The translations under genes and the position numbers were made by a program. Below the pieces are notes generated by a model that was not told the origin of the DNA, did no database searches, and worked only from the letters and a program-made list of their open reading frames with translations. Source: Hymenobacter psoromatis (GTDB lineage Bacteria; Bacteroidota; Bacteroidia; Cytophagales; Hymenobacteraceae). Taken from it: a stretch of 64,000 bases of DNA. Position 1 is the stretch's first letter; each line of letters opens with the position of its first letter. Positions 1 to 8,256 of this stretch are shown here, one piece after another. The stretch lies in NCBI RefSeq assembly GCF_020012125.1, contig NZ_JAIFAG010000001.1:2356001-2420000 (forward strand), written 5' to 3'.

Positions 1-142
1 GAAAGCCCAGGCGCGAGCGACGGGGCAGAATGCATCAGTGAATTAATGATTAGGTGAATAGGTTGGCTGGATTTTGGCTTACTACTCAAGTAATTGGCTA
101 CTTGCAATTTTCTCGCTTTATATGCTCTCGCTCAATGCTCCA
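1..142. other. Left edge, no gene assigned
   Basis: AT-rich stretch between the window edge and the 3' end of the first minus-strand gene. All forward frames close within the first 60 bases. One of them could be the last codons of a gene cut by the edge, but nothing recognisable is left. Confidence 0.4.
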
Positions 143-1561
143 TTACTGATTCACCGATAGTCCCAAGGCCGCACCGCGGCGCAACAGTAGCTGATAAGCG
201 GGCTCCCACTCGTTGGGCACTTCGCCCTCCAGAATGGCTTCCAGGATGGCTTCCTTCAGCTCGCCGACCTGGCGCGAGGGCTTCAGGCCGAAGGTTGCCA
301 TGATGACTTCGCCGGTGATGACGGGCTTAAAATTGCGCAAGTGGTCCTTGGCTTCAATTTCGCGCAGCTTTTCCTCTACCGTGTCGAAGTTTTGGAGGTA
401 GCGGGCTTTGCGCTGGTGGTCCTTGCTGGTGATGTCGGCCCGGCATAATAACATGAGGCGGTCGATATCATCGCCGGCCTCGAAGAGCAAACGCCTTACT
501 GCCGAGTCGGTTACGAGGTCTTTACTCAGCACGATGGGGCGCAGGTGCAGGCGCACGAGCTTCTGCACCATGCGCATCTCCTCGCCCAGCGGCAGCTTGA
601 GGTCGGTAAAAATCTGGGGTACCCAGCGCGCGCCCTTGTCCTCGTGGCCGTGGAAAGTCCAGCCCACTTTGGGGTCGTAGCGCTTGGTAGCAGGCTTGGC
701 GATGTCGTGCAGAATGGCCGCCCAGCGCAGCCAGAGGTCGCCCCCGGCGGCAGCTACGTTGTCGAGCACTTGCAGGGTGTGGTAAAAATTGTCTTTGTGC
801 GCGTGCGCGCCCACTTTCTCTACGCCGTGCAGCAGCGCCATCTTCGGGAAAATGAGCGGTAGCAGGCCGGTTTGAAAGAGCAATTTGAAGCCATAGCTCG
901 GCACCGGCGATTCCACTATCTTATTCAGCTCTACTGTAATGCGCTCCTGTGACACAATCTTAATCCGCTCCTTATTGCGAGCAATGGCCTCGTAGGTGTC
1001 GGGCTCGATATCGAAGTTGAGTTGGGCGGCGAACCGGATGGCGCGTAGCATTCGCAAGGGGTCGTCGCTGAACGTAATATCCGGCCCCAGCGGCGTACGA
1101 ATGATTTTGGCGGCCAAATCCTGCATCCCGCCGTAGCGGTCCACGAGCGCGCCGAAGTCGTCGGCGTTCAGGCTCAGGCCTAAGGCATTGATGGTAAAAT
1201 CGCGGCGGGCCAGGTCGTCTTCCAGCGTGCCGGCCTCGACTTCGGGCTTGCGGCTTTCGGCGCGGTAGCTTTCGCGGCGGGCCCCCACAAACTCGATTTC
1301 ACCGGCCTCCTCGGTGGGCAGCATGGCGGTACCAAAGTTCTTGAAAACCGTGACGCGGCCCCGGCCCGGCAGCCGCTGGCCCACGGCCTGCGCCAGCCGG
1401 ATGCCGTCGCCCACCGTCACCACGTCAATATCCTTGCTGGGCCGCCGCAGAGCCAGGTCGCGCACGTAGCCGCCAATAACGTAGGTCGGCTGGCCCAATT
1501 CCTGGGCAGCCTTGGCGATGGTATGGAAGATGGGCAGAGCGGGTAGCGTGGGCGTAGTCAT
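143..1561 (-). CDS. CCA tRNA nucleotidyltransferase / poly(A) polymerase family protein with HD domain
   Basis: About 472 aa. The class II nucleotidyltransferase head is visible at residues 27-48: the GG of the IGGYVRD motif at 30-31, then DID, the two metal-binding aspartates. An RNA/head-binding region with RRDFTINAL and DPLRMLRAIRFA motifs follows, then an HD-type domain with HDIAKP near the middle. This is the usual bacterial layout of enzymes that add CCA to tRNA 3' ends or poly(A) to RNA; the two activities cannot be told apart from sequence alone. I start at the ATG at 1561 because the protein family begins just before the nucleotidyltransferase head. A longer in-frame start at 1675 would add a 38-residue tail with no family character. 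It is divergent from the GH28 gene. Confidence 0.9.
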   Translation of the reverse strand: MTTPTLPALPIFHTIAKAAQELGQPTYVIGGYVRDLALRRPSKDIDVVTVGDGIRLAQAVGQRLPGRGRVTVFKNFGTAMLPTEEAGEIEFVGARRESYRAESRKPEVEAGTLEDDLARRDFTINALGLSLNADDFGALVDRYGGMQDLAAKIIRTPLGPDITFSDDPLRMLRAIRFAAQLNFDIEPDTYEAIARNKERIKIVSQERITVELNKIVESPVPSYGFKLLFQTGLLPLIFPKMALLHGVEKVGAHAHKDNFYHTLQVLDNVAAAGGDLWLRWAAILHDIAKPATKRYDPKVGWTFHGHEDKGARWVPQIFTDLKLPLGEEMRMVQKLVRLHLRPIVLSKDLVTDSAVRRLLFEAGDDIDRLMLLCRADITSKDHQRKARYLQNFDTVEEKLREIEAKDHLRNFKPVITGEVIMATFGLKPSRQVGELKEAILEAILEGEVPNEWEPAYQLLLRRGAALGLSVNQ

Positions 1562-1738
1562 GGAATAAATCGGGACGCGAGCGGCAAAGTTCGGGCTTTT
1601 TGGCGCTCGCGGCACGGCCGCTAGTGCTGGCTTAGCAAAAGCTGCGCGAATACCCCCGTTCATCACCGCGCCCACGCCCGCCGGAATATCTTGCGCCCAC
1701 GGCGCGTTGTTTTTCCACCCGCCAGCCGTATTGCTGCT

Positions 1739-3241
1739 ATGCTACGTATTTCTTCGAGAAGCTGGCCGCTGGTACTAGCCGCCCTGCTGCTGAGCTGCCG
1801 CGCAGCCCTACCCCCTACTCCTGCCGCTACCGCAGCTCCTACCCCCCCACTGGTCTTCAACGTGCGGGCCTACGGCGCGGTGGGCGACGGCCGCACCGAC
1901 GATGCGCCCGCCCTGCAGCGCGCCCTCAATGCCTGCGCGGCGGCGGGCGGCGGGCGGGTGCTGCTGCCGACCGGCGGCACGTTCCTGGCTGGGCCAATCG
2001 CGCTGCGTTCGCACGTAGAGCTGTGCGTGGAAAGCGGCGCTACCCTGCGCGCCTACCCCGACCCAAGCCGCTACGCGCGCTCGGCCTTCGCCGCCGACAA
2101 CCGCGGCGAGGGTAGCCGCTGGATTAGCGCCGATAGCCTAGAGCAGGTCACGCTCTGCGGTGGCGGCGTAGTTGACGGCAATGCCCCCGCCTTTTTGGGG
2201 CCGGCCACCGGCGACGCCTACGCCGTGCGGCGCGGAGCCGACAACTCCGATATGCGGCCGCACACGCTGACGCTGGTCGGCGTTAAAGGCTTGCGCATCC
2301 ACGACCTGACCATTGGCAACTCCGCGTACTGGACCATTCACCTGGCGGGCTGCGACGACGTGGCCATTTCCGACCTCACGGTGCGCAACGACCAGCGCGT
2401 GCCCAACAGCGACGGCATCGACGTGGACCACAGCCGCCACGTCCGCATCACGAACTGCCACGTGGAGTCGGGCGATGATGCCATTTGCCTTAAAAACCGC
2501 CGCGAATTCGCCGCCTACGGGCCCTGCGAGGACATTACGGTGAGCAACTGCACGCTCAGCTCGCGCTCCTGCGCCTTCAAAATTGGCTCTGAGAATATGG
2601 ACCACATCGGCCGGGTGGTGGTGGATAATTGCCTTGTGAGCGGCAGCAACCGCGGACTGGGTATCCAGAACCGCGATGAGGGCACGGTATCGGACGTGCT
2701 TTTTTCCAATATCATCGTCGAGTCGAGCTACGTTTCTGATACCTGGTGGGGCAAGGCCGAGCCGATTTATATCACCTCCTACCCCCGCCCCGATGGGCCA
2801 GGCAGCCGCCGCTACGCCCCCGGCCAAACCCAGGGCCGGGCGGGCGCGGTGCACGATATTTACTTCAGTAACATCAAGTGCCGCAGTGAGAATGGCATTT
2901 ACGTGAGTGGCGACGTGGCCGATAGAATATCGAATATCTTCTTCGACCAAGTGGATATCCAGCTCACCAAAACCACCGCCCGGCCGGGCGGCTTGTACGA
3001 CCGCCGCCCCGCCGCCGGGCCTGGCCTGGTGCCGGGCGCTACCTCGGCCTTCTACTTTGACCGCGCCCGCGACATCACGCTGCGCAACTGCTCGGTGCGC
3101 TGGGGCGCGGGGGCACCCGTCTACTTCGCCCACGCCGTAGAAAGCCACGCCGTGGCGGGCCTGCGGCTGACGAATTTGGTGGGCGAATCGGCCTTTCCAG
3201 CGAGGTTGAAGGCTGTGCAGGAATACGCAGCTGGCAAGTAA
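1739..3241 (+). CDS. Secreted lipoprotein glycoside hydrolase family 28 (polygalacturonase-like)
   Basis: About 500 aa. The N-terminus is a lipoprotein signal ending LLLSC, so export and lipid anchoring are expected. Mature residues start with a typical pectin-enzyme opener (VRAYGAVGDGRTDDAPALQ), followed by a right-handed beta-helix rich in short N-x-x-I/V-S rungs. GH28 signatures: NSDGID at 223-228 (the usual NTDG) and GDDAICLK from 245. The third GH28 motif, normally GHG, is replaced here by CAFKIGSE at about 278-285, and the RIK site reads as an NRGLGIQNRDEG segment, so substrate or linkage may differ from plant polygalacturonan. The ATG at 1739 is chosen because it gives the signal peptide directly. 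It is followed 105 bp later by a GH43-like gene in the same direction, suggesting a small pectin/arabinan degradation pair. Confidence 0.85.
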   Translation: MLRISSRSWPLVLAALLLSCRAALPPTPAATAAPTPPLVFNVRAYGAVGDGRTDDAPALQRALNACAAAGGGRVLLPTGGTFLAGPIALRSHVELCVESGATLRAYPDPSRYARSAFAADNRGEGSRWISADSLEQVTLCGGGVVDGNAPAFLGPATGDAYAVRRGADNSDMRPHTLTLVGVKGLRIHDLTIGNSAYWTIHLAGCDDVAISDLTVRNDQRVPNSDGIDVDHSRHVRITNCHVESGDDAICLKNRREFAAYGPCEDITVSNCTLSSRSCAFKIGSENMDHIGRVVVDNCLVSGSNRGLGIQNRDEGTVSDVLFSNIIVESSYVSDTWWGKAEPIYITSYPRPDGPGSRRYAPGQTQGRAGAVHDIYFSNIKCRSENGIYVSGDVADRISNIFFDQVDIQLTKTTARPGGLYDRRPAAGPGLVPGATSAFYFDRARDITLRNCSVRWGAGAPVYFAHAVESHAVAGLRLTNLVGESAFPARLKAVQEYAAGK

Positions 3242-3346
3242 AACCGTCTCCGTCTTGGCAGAAATTGTCTTTGCTTGATGCGCAACATGCTCGCAAGGAT
3301 AACTTACCCTCCTATCCCTCATATCCTACCCCCATCCCATCCCGCT

Positions 3347-4327
3347 ATGCTCCGCTTATTAGTTCTCTGGCTGGTTCTGCTGCTGCCCACGCGGCCGGCC
3401 GCGCCGCCGCGCCTATTGCGAGCGCTTACCTCGCCAGTGCTGCTGCGGGGCAATGACAAAACTGCCTACCGTGACCCGGCCGTACTCTACGAAAAGGGCA
3501 CCTTTTACCTTTACTATACGCTGGTCGAAACGGAGGCCGATGGGGGCGTATATTCTTACGTGGCCTTCAGCACGAGCTGCGACTTGGCGCACTGGACGCC
3601 GCCCGAAAAAATCACGGTGCGCGACCAGAGCCTTGATTTTTCGAGTCCCGGCAATATTATTCGGGTGAAAAATGAGTGGGTGCTGTGCCTCCAGACCTAC
3701 CCCCGCCCCCACTATACCGCCGACCAGATGCCGCGCTTCGGCACCGGCGACGCCCGCATCTTCCTCATGCGCAGCCCCGACCTGCGGCACTGGTCGGCCC
3801 CCGAGCTGCTGCGCGTGAAGGGCCCCGGCGTGGACGAAAAAAGCCTGGGCCGCATGATTGACCCCTACCTGCTGCCCGACCCCAAGCAGCCGGGCCAGTA
3901 CTCGGTGTTTTACAAGCAGAATGGGGTGAGCCGCTCCACCTCTACCGACCTGGTTAACTGGACGTTTGCCGGCTCGGCCGAATCGGGTGAAAACGTGTGT
4001 GTGCTATCCGAGCCCGATGGCTACTACCTCTTCAACTCGCCCCACAACGGTATTAATATCAAGAAATCTACCGACTTGCAGCACTGGGCCGACTGGGGGC
4101 CGCTCATTACCCTGGGCCAGGGCCAGCCGGGTTGGGAGTGGGCCAAGGGCCGCCTCACGGCCGGTACCGTGCTAGACCTGCGCCGAGTGCCAGGCATCCG
4201 GCGCTACCTATTGTTCTTCCACGGCTCCGGCCCGCTTACCGAAGAGCAGGGCGACTTCGACAAAAACGCCTCCATCGGCCTGGCTTGGAGCACCGACCTA
4301 CGCGCCTGGCACTGGCCGGGCGAATAA
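3347..4327 (+). CDS. Secreted five-bladed propeller glycosidase (GH43-like)
   Basis: About 326 aa with a hydrophobic signal peptide (LLVLWLVLLLPTRPA). An RDPAV motif early in the mature protein gives the catalytic-type Asp of the GH43/GH32/GH117 propeller clan. Repeated blade motifs of the form S-x-D-L-x-x-W (FSTSCDLAHW, RSPDLRHW, STSTDLVNW, KSTDLQHW, STDLRAW) mark the blades. The family acts on arabinose-, galactose- or fructose-containing glycans. The neighbouring GH28 gene points to pectin side chains, which is inference. The ATG at 3347 is preferred to an upstream in-frame ATG at 3275 because it starts exactly at the signal peptide. Confidence 0.75.
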   Translation: MLRLLVLWLVLLLPTRPAAPPRLLRALTSPVLLRGNDKTAYRDPAVLYEKGTFYLYYTLVETEADGGVYSYVAFSTSCDLAHWTPPEKITVRDQSLDFSSPGNIIRVKNEWVLCLQTYPRPHYTADQMPRFGTGDARIFLMRSPDLRHWSAPELLRVKGPGVDEKSLGRMIDPYLLPDPKQPGQYSVFYKQNGVSRSTSTDLVNWTFAGSAESGENVCVLSEPDGYYLFNSPHNGINIKKSTDLQHWADWGPLITLGQGQPGWEWAKGRLTAGTVLDLRRVPGIRRYLLFFHGSGPLTEEQGDFDKNASIGLAWSTDLRAWHWPGE

Positions 4328-4347
4328 GGAGCTGTCAGCTAAACAAC

Positions 4348-4920
4348 CTACTCCCGTACTACTTCCAGCGCGCCGCCGGCTCCCAGGCGCACTACCCGCG
4401 AGGGCAACACACGGGTTTGGTCGTCTTGGCGCCAGTTTACTACGTAGTTAACCCCACGTACGATGGCCGGGTCTACTTCGGCAAAAATGGCGGGGGTAGG
4501 CTGCCCGGCCTTATTGGCCGAGGTGCTAACCAGGCCGTGGCCCAGGCGGCGCACCACGCGGTGGCAAAATTCGTCCTGCGCCACGCGCAGGCCCACGGTG
4601 CCATCGGGCGCGACCAAGCCGGGGGCTACGGCCCGGCTGGCGGGCAGCAGGTAGGTAGTGGGGCGCGTTTGCGCGGCCAGAGCGGCCTCTAGCCCGGCGG
4701 GCACGGTGGCAACGTAGCGGGCCAGCATGGCCAGGTCGGCTACCAGCACAATGCTGGGCTGGCCCGCGGGGCGGCCTTTGAGCTGGTACAGCTTTTCAAC
4801 GGCGCGGGGCACTTCGGCATCGCAGCCCAAGCCCCACACGGTATCGGTGGGGTAAAGAATAACCTGCTGCGTGAGCAGCATATCAACGGCGGCATCTACT
4901 TCCTGGCGAAAGAAATTCAT
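4348..4920 (-). CDS. Sua5/YciO/YrdC family threonylcarbamoyl-AMP synthase-like protein
   Basis: 190 aa, the size of the single-domain TsaC/YrdC proteins. Visible family signatures are the ILYPTDTVWGLGCDA opener (residues 21-35), KLYQLKGRP, and the late GLVSTSANKAG motif. These enzymes make threonylcarbamoyl-adenylate from threonine, bicarbonate and ATP for the t6A37 modification of ANN-decoding tRNAs, in the cytoplasm. The usual Lys after KGRP is replaced (KGRPAGQPSIVLV), so some divergence in the RNA/substrate groove is possible. The 3' end is convergent with the GH43-like gene, 20 bp away. Confidence 0.88.
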   Translation of the reverse strand: MNFFRQEVDAAVDMLLTQQVILYPTDTVWGLGCDAEVPRAVEKLYQLKGRPAGQPSIVLVADLAMLARYVATVPAGLEAALAAQTRPTTYLLPASRAVAPGLVAPDGTVGLRVAQDEFCHRVVRRLGHGLVSTSANKAGQPTPAIFAEVDPAIVRGVNYVVNWRQDDQTRVLPSRVVRLGAGGALEVVRE

Positions 4921-4938
4921 TCGTTAGCTTATTGTTAA

Positions 4939-5346
4939 TCAATTTTTTATCTCCTGGCATAATTCTACCAGTACACCGCCCGCACTTTTGGGGTGCACAA
5001 AGCAGACCAGCTTGTTATCGGCCCCGCGCTTGGGCGTTTCACTTAATAACACAAATCCTTCGGTACGCAGGCGCGCCATTTCAGCGGCGATATCAGCTAC
5101 TTCGAAGGCGACGTGGTGAATGCCTTCGGGCTTTTTGTCCAAGAACTTCGTGATGGCACTATCGGAGCTGGTGCCGGCCAGCAACTCGATTTTAGAGCCG
5201 CCAACCCGAAAAAAGACCGTATCTACGGCCTCACTGGCAATGTGCTCGGTTTTATAGGGCTCCTGGCCCAGCAGGCGGGTGTAGAGGTCGGTGGCGGCGG
5301 CCAGGTCGTGCACGGCCAGGCCCAGGTGTTCGAGATTGGTGAGCAT
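4939..5346 (-). CDS. mce: Methylmalonyl-CoA epimerase
   Basis: 135 aa, the normal length of this vicinal-oxygen-chelate enzyme. It opens with NLEHLGLAVHDL, carries IELLAGT and the second metal His in GIHHVAFEVAD, and ends with the metal Glu region GVLVELCQEI. It interconverts the 2R and 2S epimers of methylmalonyl-CoA in propionate/branched-chain metabolism. The ATG at 5346 begins precisely at the domain; an in-frame upstream start would add only five residues. A TAGCTTTG promoter box lies 28 bp upstream of the start, back to back with the iscS promoter. Confidence 0.9.
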   Translation of the reverse strand: MLTNLEHLGLAVHDLAAATDLYTRLLGQEPYKTEHIASEAVDTVFFRVGGSKIELLAGTSSDSAITKFLDKKPEGIHHVAFEVADIAAEMARLRTEGFVLLSETPKRGADNKLVCFVHPKSAGGVLVELCQEIKN

Positions 5347-5374
5347 CACGGGAAAGAACAATACGCGGAGGGCA

Positions 5375-5382
5375 CAAAGCTA
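5375..5382 (-). promoter_or_regulatory. Bacteroidota -7 box (TAGCTTTG) for mce
   Basis: Matches the TAnnTTTG consensus of the primary sigma factor of this phylum, on the minus strand and 28 bp before the mce ATG. It is about 30 bp from the opposing iscS box, making a compact divergent promoter. Confidence 0.5.
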
Positions 5383-5413
5383 CGGCCGCGCAGTTTTTTA
5401 GACGGATTCTAGC

Positions 5414-5421
5414 TATTTTTG
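5414..5421 (+). promoter_or_regulatory. Bacteroidota -7 box (TATTTTTG) for iscS
   Basis: Exact TAnnTTTG match, preceded by a T-rich stretch near the expected -33 position. It lies about 90 bp before the iscS ATG and is followed directly by the small palindrome GTGGATTCCCAC, which could be an operator. Confidence 0.5.
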
Positions 5422-5512
5422 TGGATTCCCACAAACTGTTTAGGCCAAAATTCTGTTTTCCTCGCAGCTAACGCCTACTTTCAGCTTTTATTAGAAAATC
5501 CAGCCCAGCGCC

Positions 5513-6727
5513 ATGCTTAAGCTACCTATCTATTTGGACAATAACGCCACTACGCCGCTCGACCCGCGCGTGCTGGAGGCCATGATGCCCTACCTGACCG
5601 ACGTATTCGGCAACGCTGCCTCGCGCAACCACCCCTTCGGGTGGGCCGCTGAAGAGGGTGTAGACTATGCCCGCGAGCAAATAGCGCAGCTTATTAATTG
5701 CGACCCCAAGGAGATTATCTTCACCAGCGGCGCTACCGAAGGTGATAATCTGGGTATCAAAGGAGTGTTTGAGATGTACAGCCAGCGTGGCAATCACATC
5801 ATCACCACTACCACCGAGCACAAGGCGGTGCTCGACACCTGCAAGCACATCGAGAAGCTCGGTGGCAAGGTGACTTACCTGCCTGTAAATGAGCAGGGTC
5901 TCATTAGCCTCTTGGAGTTGGAAGCCGCCATGACGCCCCAGACCATTCTGGTCACCATCATGTATGGCAACAACGAGACGGGCACCATCCAGCCCATCCG
6001 CGAAATCGCCGCCATTGCCCACAAGCACGGCGCGCTATTCATGAGCGACGGCACCCAGGCCGTGGGCAAGATTCCGGTGGACGTGCAGGCCGATGGCATT
6101 GACCTGATGGCCTTTACGGCCCACAAGATGTACGGCCCCAAGGGGGTAGGTGCCCTATATGTGCGGCGCAAAAACCCGCGCGTAAAAGTGACCGCCCAAA
6201 TGGACGGCGGTGGTCACGAGCGCGGCATGCGCTCGGGTACGCTCAACGTGCCCGGCATTGTGGGCTTCGGCAAAGCTTGCGAACTGGCTCGCCTCGAAAT
6301 GGCCGCCGATGCTGAGCGCCTGAGTAAGCTGCGCGACCACTTGGAGCAGTCGCTGCTGCCCCTCGAAGAAAGCTACGTGAATGGCTCGGTAGAGCACCGC
6401 CTACCCCATGTCACCAACATCAGCTTCAAATACGTGGAGGGTGAGGGCTTGATGATGGGCGTGAAAGACCTGGCTGTATCGTCGGGCTCGGCCTGCACCA
6501 GCGCTTCGTTGGAGCCCAGCTACGTGCTCAAGGCCCTGGGCCTGAGCGATGACTTGGCCCACAGCAGCCTGCGCTTTGGCCTCAGCCGCTTCACTACCCA
6601 GGAGCAAATCGACTACGCCATCAACCACGTGAAAGAGGCGGTAACCAAGCTCCGCGAAATGTCGCCGCTCTGGGAGATGCACAAGGAGGGCGTGGACCTT
6701 AGCACCATCGAGTGGGCGGAACACTAA
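5513..6727 (+). CDS. iscS: Cysteine desulfurase IscS
   Basis: 404 aa, full length for IscS. It begins [17 protein letters not shown]. The PLP-binding Lys is Lys205 in AHKMYGPKG and the persulfide-carrying Cys is Cys328 in [10 protein letters not shown], in the long loop typical of group I (housekeeping) desulfurases. The enzyme removes sulfur from cysteine and passes it to the scaffold IscU, whose gene follows 101 bp downstream. No iscR is visible in front; the gene is driven from its own TATTTTTG box. Confidence 0.97.
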   Translation: MLKLPIYLDNNATTPLDPRVLEAMMPYLTDVFGNAASRNHPFGWAAEEGVDYAREQIAQLINCDPKEIIFTSGATEGDNLGIKGVFEMYSQRGNHIITTTTEHKAVLDTCKHIEKLGGKVTYLPVNEQGLISLLELEAAMTPQTILVTIMYGNNETGTIQPIREIAAIAHKHGALFMSDGTQAVGKIPVDVQADGIDLMAFTAHKMYGPKGVGALYVRRKNPRVKVTAQMDGGGHERGMRSGTLNVPGIVGFGKACELARLEMAADAERLSKLRDHLEQSLLPLEESYVNGSVEHRLPHVTNISFKYVEGEGLMMGVKDLAVSSGSACTSASLEPSYVLKALGLSDDLAHSSLRFGLSRFTTQEQIDYAINHVKEAVTKLREMSPLWEMHKEGVDLSTIEWAEH

Positions 6728-6828
6728 GTCATTTAACAGTTGTCTATCAACTCTTCCTTGCTAGTTTTTGATTGTTAGCCGACTTTTGCTTGTTAAATGT
6801 TAATTGAAAACTGTTAATCGAAAAAATC

Positions 6829-7245
6829 ATGGCTTACTCCGATAAGGTAATCGACCACTACAGTAACCCCCGCAACGTGGGCACGCTGGATAAAAGCAAG
6901 AAAACAGTAGGTACCGGCCTCGTTGGCGCTCCCGAGTGCGGCGACGTGATGCGCTTGCAGATTGAGGTGGATGAGGCCACCAATACCATTACCGATGCCA
7001 AGTTCAAGACCTTCGGCTGCGGCTCAGCTATCGCTTCGTCGTCGCTGGCGACGGAGTGGCTGAAAGGCAAAACAGTGGATGAGGCCCTGGCCATCGACAA
7101 TATGGAGATTGTGGAAGAGTTGGCCCTGCCGCCCGTTAAGATTCACTGCTCGGTGCTGGCCGAAGACGCCATTAAAATGGCTATCAACGACTACCGCGTG
7201 AAAAACGGCATGCCAGCCTTGGAGCTGGAAAAGTCGCATCACTAG
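6829..7245 (+). CDS. iscU: Fe-S cluster scaffold IscU
   Basis: 138 aa, normal length. The three scaffold cysteines are Cys37 (PECGD), Cys64 (FGCGSAIASS) and Cys107 (KIHCSVL); the LPPVKIHCS segment is the recognised HscA-binding site region of the family. It receives sulfur from IscS and assembles 2Fe-2S clusters. It is in the same direction as iscS with only 101 bp between, and is followed by a clear intrinsic terminator. Confidence 0.97.
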   Translation: MAYSDKVIDHYSNPRNVGTLDKSKKTVGTGLVGAPECGDVMRLQIEVDEATNTITDAKFKTFGCGSAIASSSLATEWLKGKTVDEALAIDNMEIVEELALPPVKIHCSVLAEDAIKMAINDYRVKNGMPALELEKSHH

Positions 7246-7262
7246 GCTAGCCTACCTTTTGC

Positions 7263-7295
7263 AAAAGACGACTCTTGAAAAGGGTCGTCTTTTTT
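7263..7295 (+). terminator. Rho-independent terminator after iscU
   Basis: AAAAGACGACTC stem pairing with GGGTCGTCTTTT (one G-T pair), 7-nt loop, then a run of T. It separates iscSU from iscA, which has its own promoter box just downstream. Confidence 0.85.
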
Positions 7296-7319
7296 GTTAT
7301 TTAGAATCCTTCTTAGCGG

Positions 7320-7327
7320 TATCTTTG
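7320..7327 (+). promoter_or_regulatory. -7 box (TATCTTTG) for iscA
   Basis: Exact TAnnTTTG match 25 bp after the iscU terminator and 73 bp before the iscA ATG. This supports independent transcription of iscA. Confidence 0.5.
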
Positions 7328-7400
7328 TTATATCACTGCTGCTGGCTTCTAAGGCCCGGCCAGCACCTACTCTTTCCTAGCATCTTAGCTACCTACCTAT

Positions 7401-7727
7401 ATGATAACCGTTTCGGATAAAGCCAAGGAAAAAGTGGAGCACCTGATGCGCGACTCGCAGCTTGATGCTACCTACCGCCTGCGCGCCTCGGTAGCCGGTG
7501 GTGGCTGCTCGGGCCTGAGCTACAAGCTGGACTTCGACAATGAAACCCGGCCAATGGACCAGGAATTTGAGGATAAAGGCGTGCGCGTAGTGGTCGATAT
7601 GAAAAGCTTCCTCTACCTGGCCGGCACCGAGCTGGACTTCTCAGATGGCCTGAATGGCAAGGGCTTCCAGTTTCATAATCCGAACGCCTCGCGCTCTTGC
7701 GGCTGCGGCGAGAGCTTCTCCGTGTAA
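7401..7727 (+). CDS. iscA: A-type iron-sulfur carrier protein (IscA/ErpA/HesB family)
   Basis: 108 aa. The three A-type ligand cysteines are present: Cys36 (GGGCSGLS) and the C-terminal pair Cys100/Cys102 in SRSCGCGESF. These proteins carry clusters from IscU to client apoproteins. It follows iscS-iscU in the same direction but is separated by a terminator and a promoter box. A decayed copy of its last 15 codons occurs 450 bp downstream. Confidence 0.95.
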   Translation: MITVSDKAKEKVEHLMRDSQLDATYRLRASVAGGGCSGLSYKLDFDNETRPMDQEFEDKGVRVVVDMKSFLYLAGTELDFSDGLNGKGFQFHNPNASRSCGCGESFSV

Positions 7728-7743
7728 CCTGAGTGTTGCCCAA

Positions 7744-7785
7744 GCATAAAAGCCAAGTCCCGCTTGCGGGGCTTGGCTTTTATGC
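7744..7785. terminator. Perfect hairpin terminator after iscA
   Basis: GCATAAAAGCCAAGYCCC arms with a short CGCTTG-type loop. The stem is symmetrical, and A/T ends on both sides let it work in either direction. Confidence 0.8.
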
Positions 7786-7839
7786 AACAAGCGTTGATTC
7801 AGTTTTGCTACTTTCTTTACTAGTTCTAATTCTCTCCTA

Positions 7840-8118
7840 ATGAGCGACGAAAACAAGACTTATTCCGTCCGGCTGCGGCTGCGCCGGGAGGTAGTTGAAG
7901 ATTCCTACGTGTCGGTTATTATAGATGAGAAGGTTACGACTGAGCAGGAGGATGGCAGTTTCAAAATCGACTTTGAGAAGCTGGCCGCCGAGGCTATCCG
8001 CATCAGCACCAACCCCCAGGTAGACTGGCAAGCGGAAAGTAGCCGCACTGAGCCGCACCCGTTGCAAACTGTGATGCCCGATGAACGCACTGTCCTCGAC
8101 TCATCAGAGGTGGCGTAG
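7840..8118 (+). CDS. Hypothetical 92-aa acidic protein
   Basis: Not recognised. A small, soluble, charged protein (opening MSDENKTYSVRLRLRREV; acidic middle) with no signal peptide, Cys or membrane segment. It sits between iscA and a remnant of an IscA C-terminus, so it may belong to an old duplication of the iscA region. Codon use resembles its neighbours, supporting a real gene. Confidence 0.6.
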   Translation: MSDENKTYSVRLRLRREVVEDSYVSVIIDEKVTTEQEDGSFKIDFEKLAAEAIRISTNPQVDWQAESSRTEPHPLQTVMPDERTVLDSSEVA

Positions 8119-8125
8119 TGCAGGG

Positions 8126-8176
8126 ATAACCCCAGCCTCGCGCTCCTGCGATTGCGGCGAGAGCTTCTCAGTATAA
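8126..8176 (+). pseudogene. Remnant of a second iscA-like gene (3' end only)
   Basis: Reading from 8135, the codons give ASRSCDCGESFSV and then TAA, against ASRSCGCGESFSV in the intact iscA above. The conservation includes both cluster-ligand Cys codons. There is no start and no upstream homology, because the 92-aa gene lies directly in front. It appears to be the tail of a duplicated iscA whose body was replaced or deleted. Confidence 0.75.
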
Positions 8177-8204
8177 GGAATAGCAAAACGCTTTTTACCA
8201 ATTG

Positions 8205-8238
8205 AAAAGGCCCGGTGCAGCTTGCACCGGGCCTTTTT
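8205..8238. terminator. Bidirectional terminator between convergent genes
   Basis: AAAAGGCCCGGTGCA / TGCACCGGGCCTTTT, a perfect 15-bp stem with a 4-nt or shorter loop and A/T tails on both sides, placed between the plus-strand small gene and the large minus-strand gene. Confidence 0.9.
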
Positions 8239-8256
8239 ATTTTTATTCTCTACCCC

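Noticed and set aside
2138..3322. Minus-strand open frame opposite the GH28 gene
   Set aside because: Antisense shadow; the plus strand carries the GH28 catalytic motifs.
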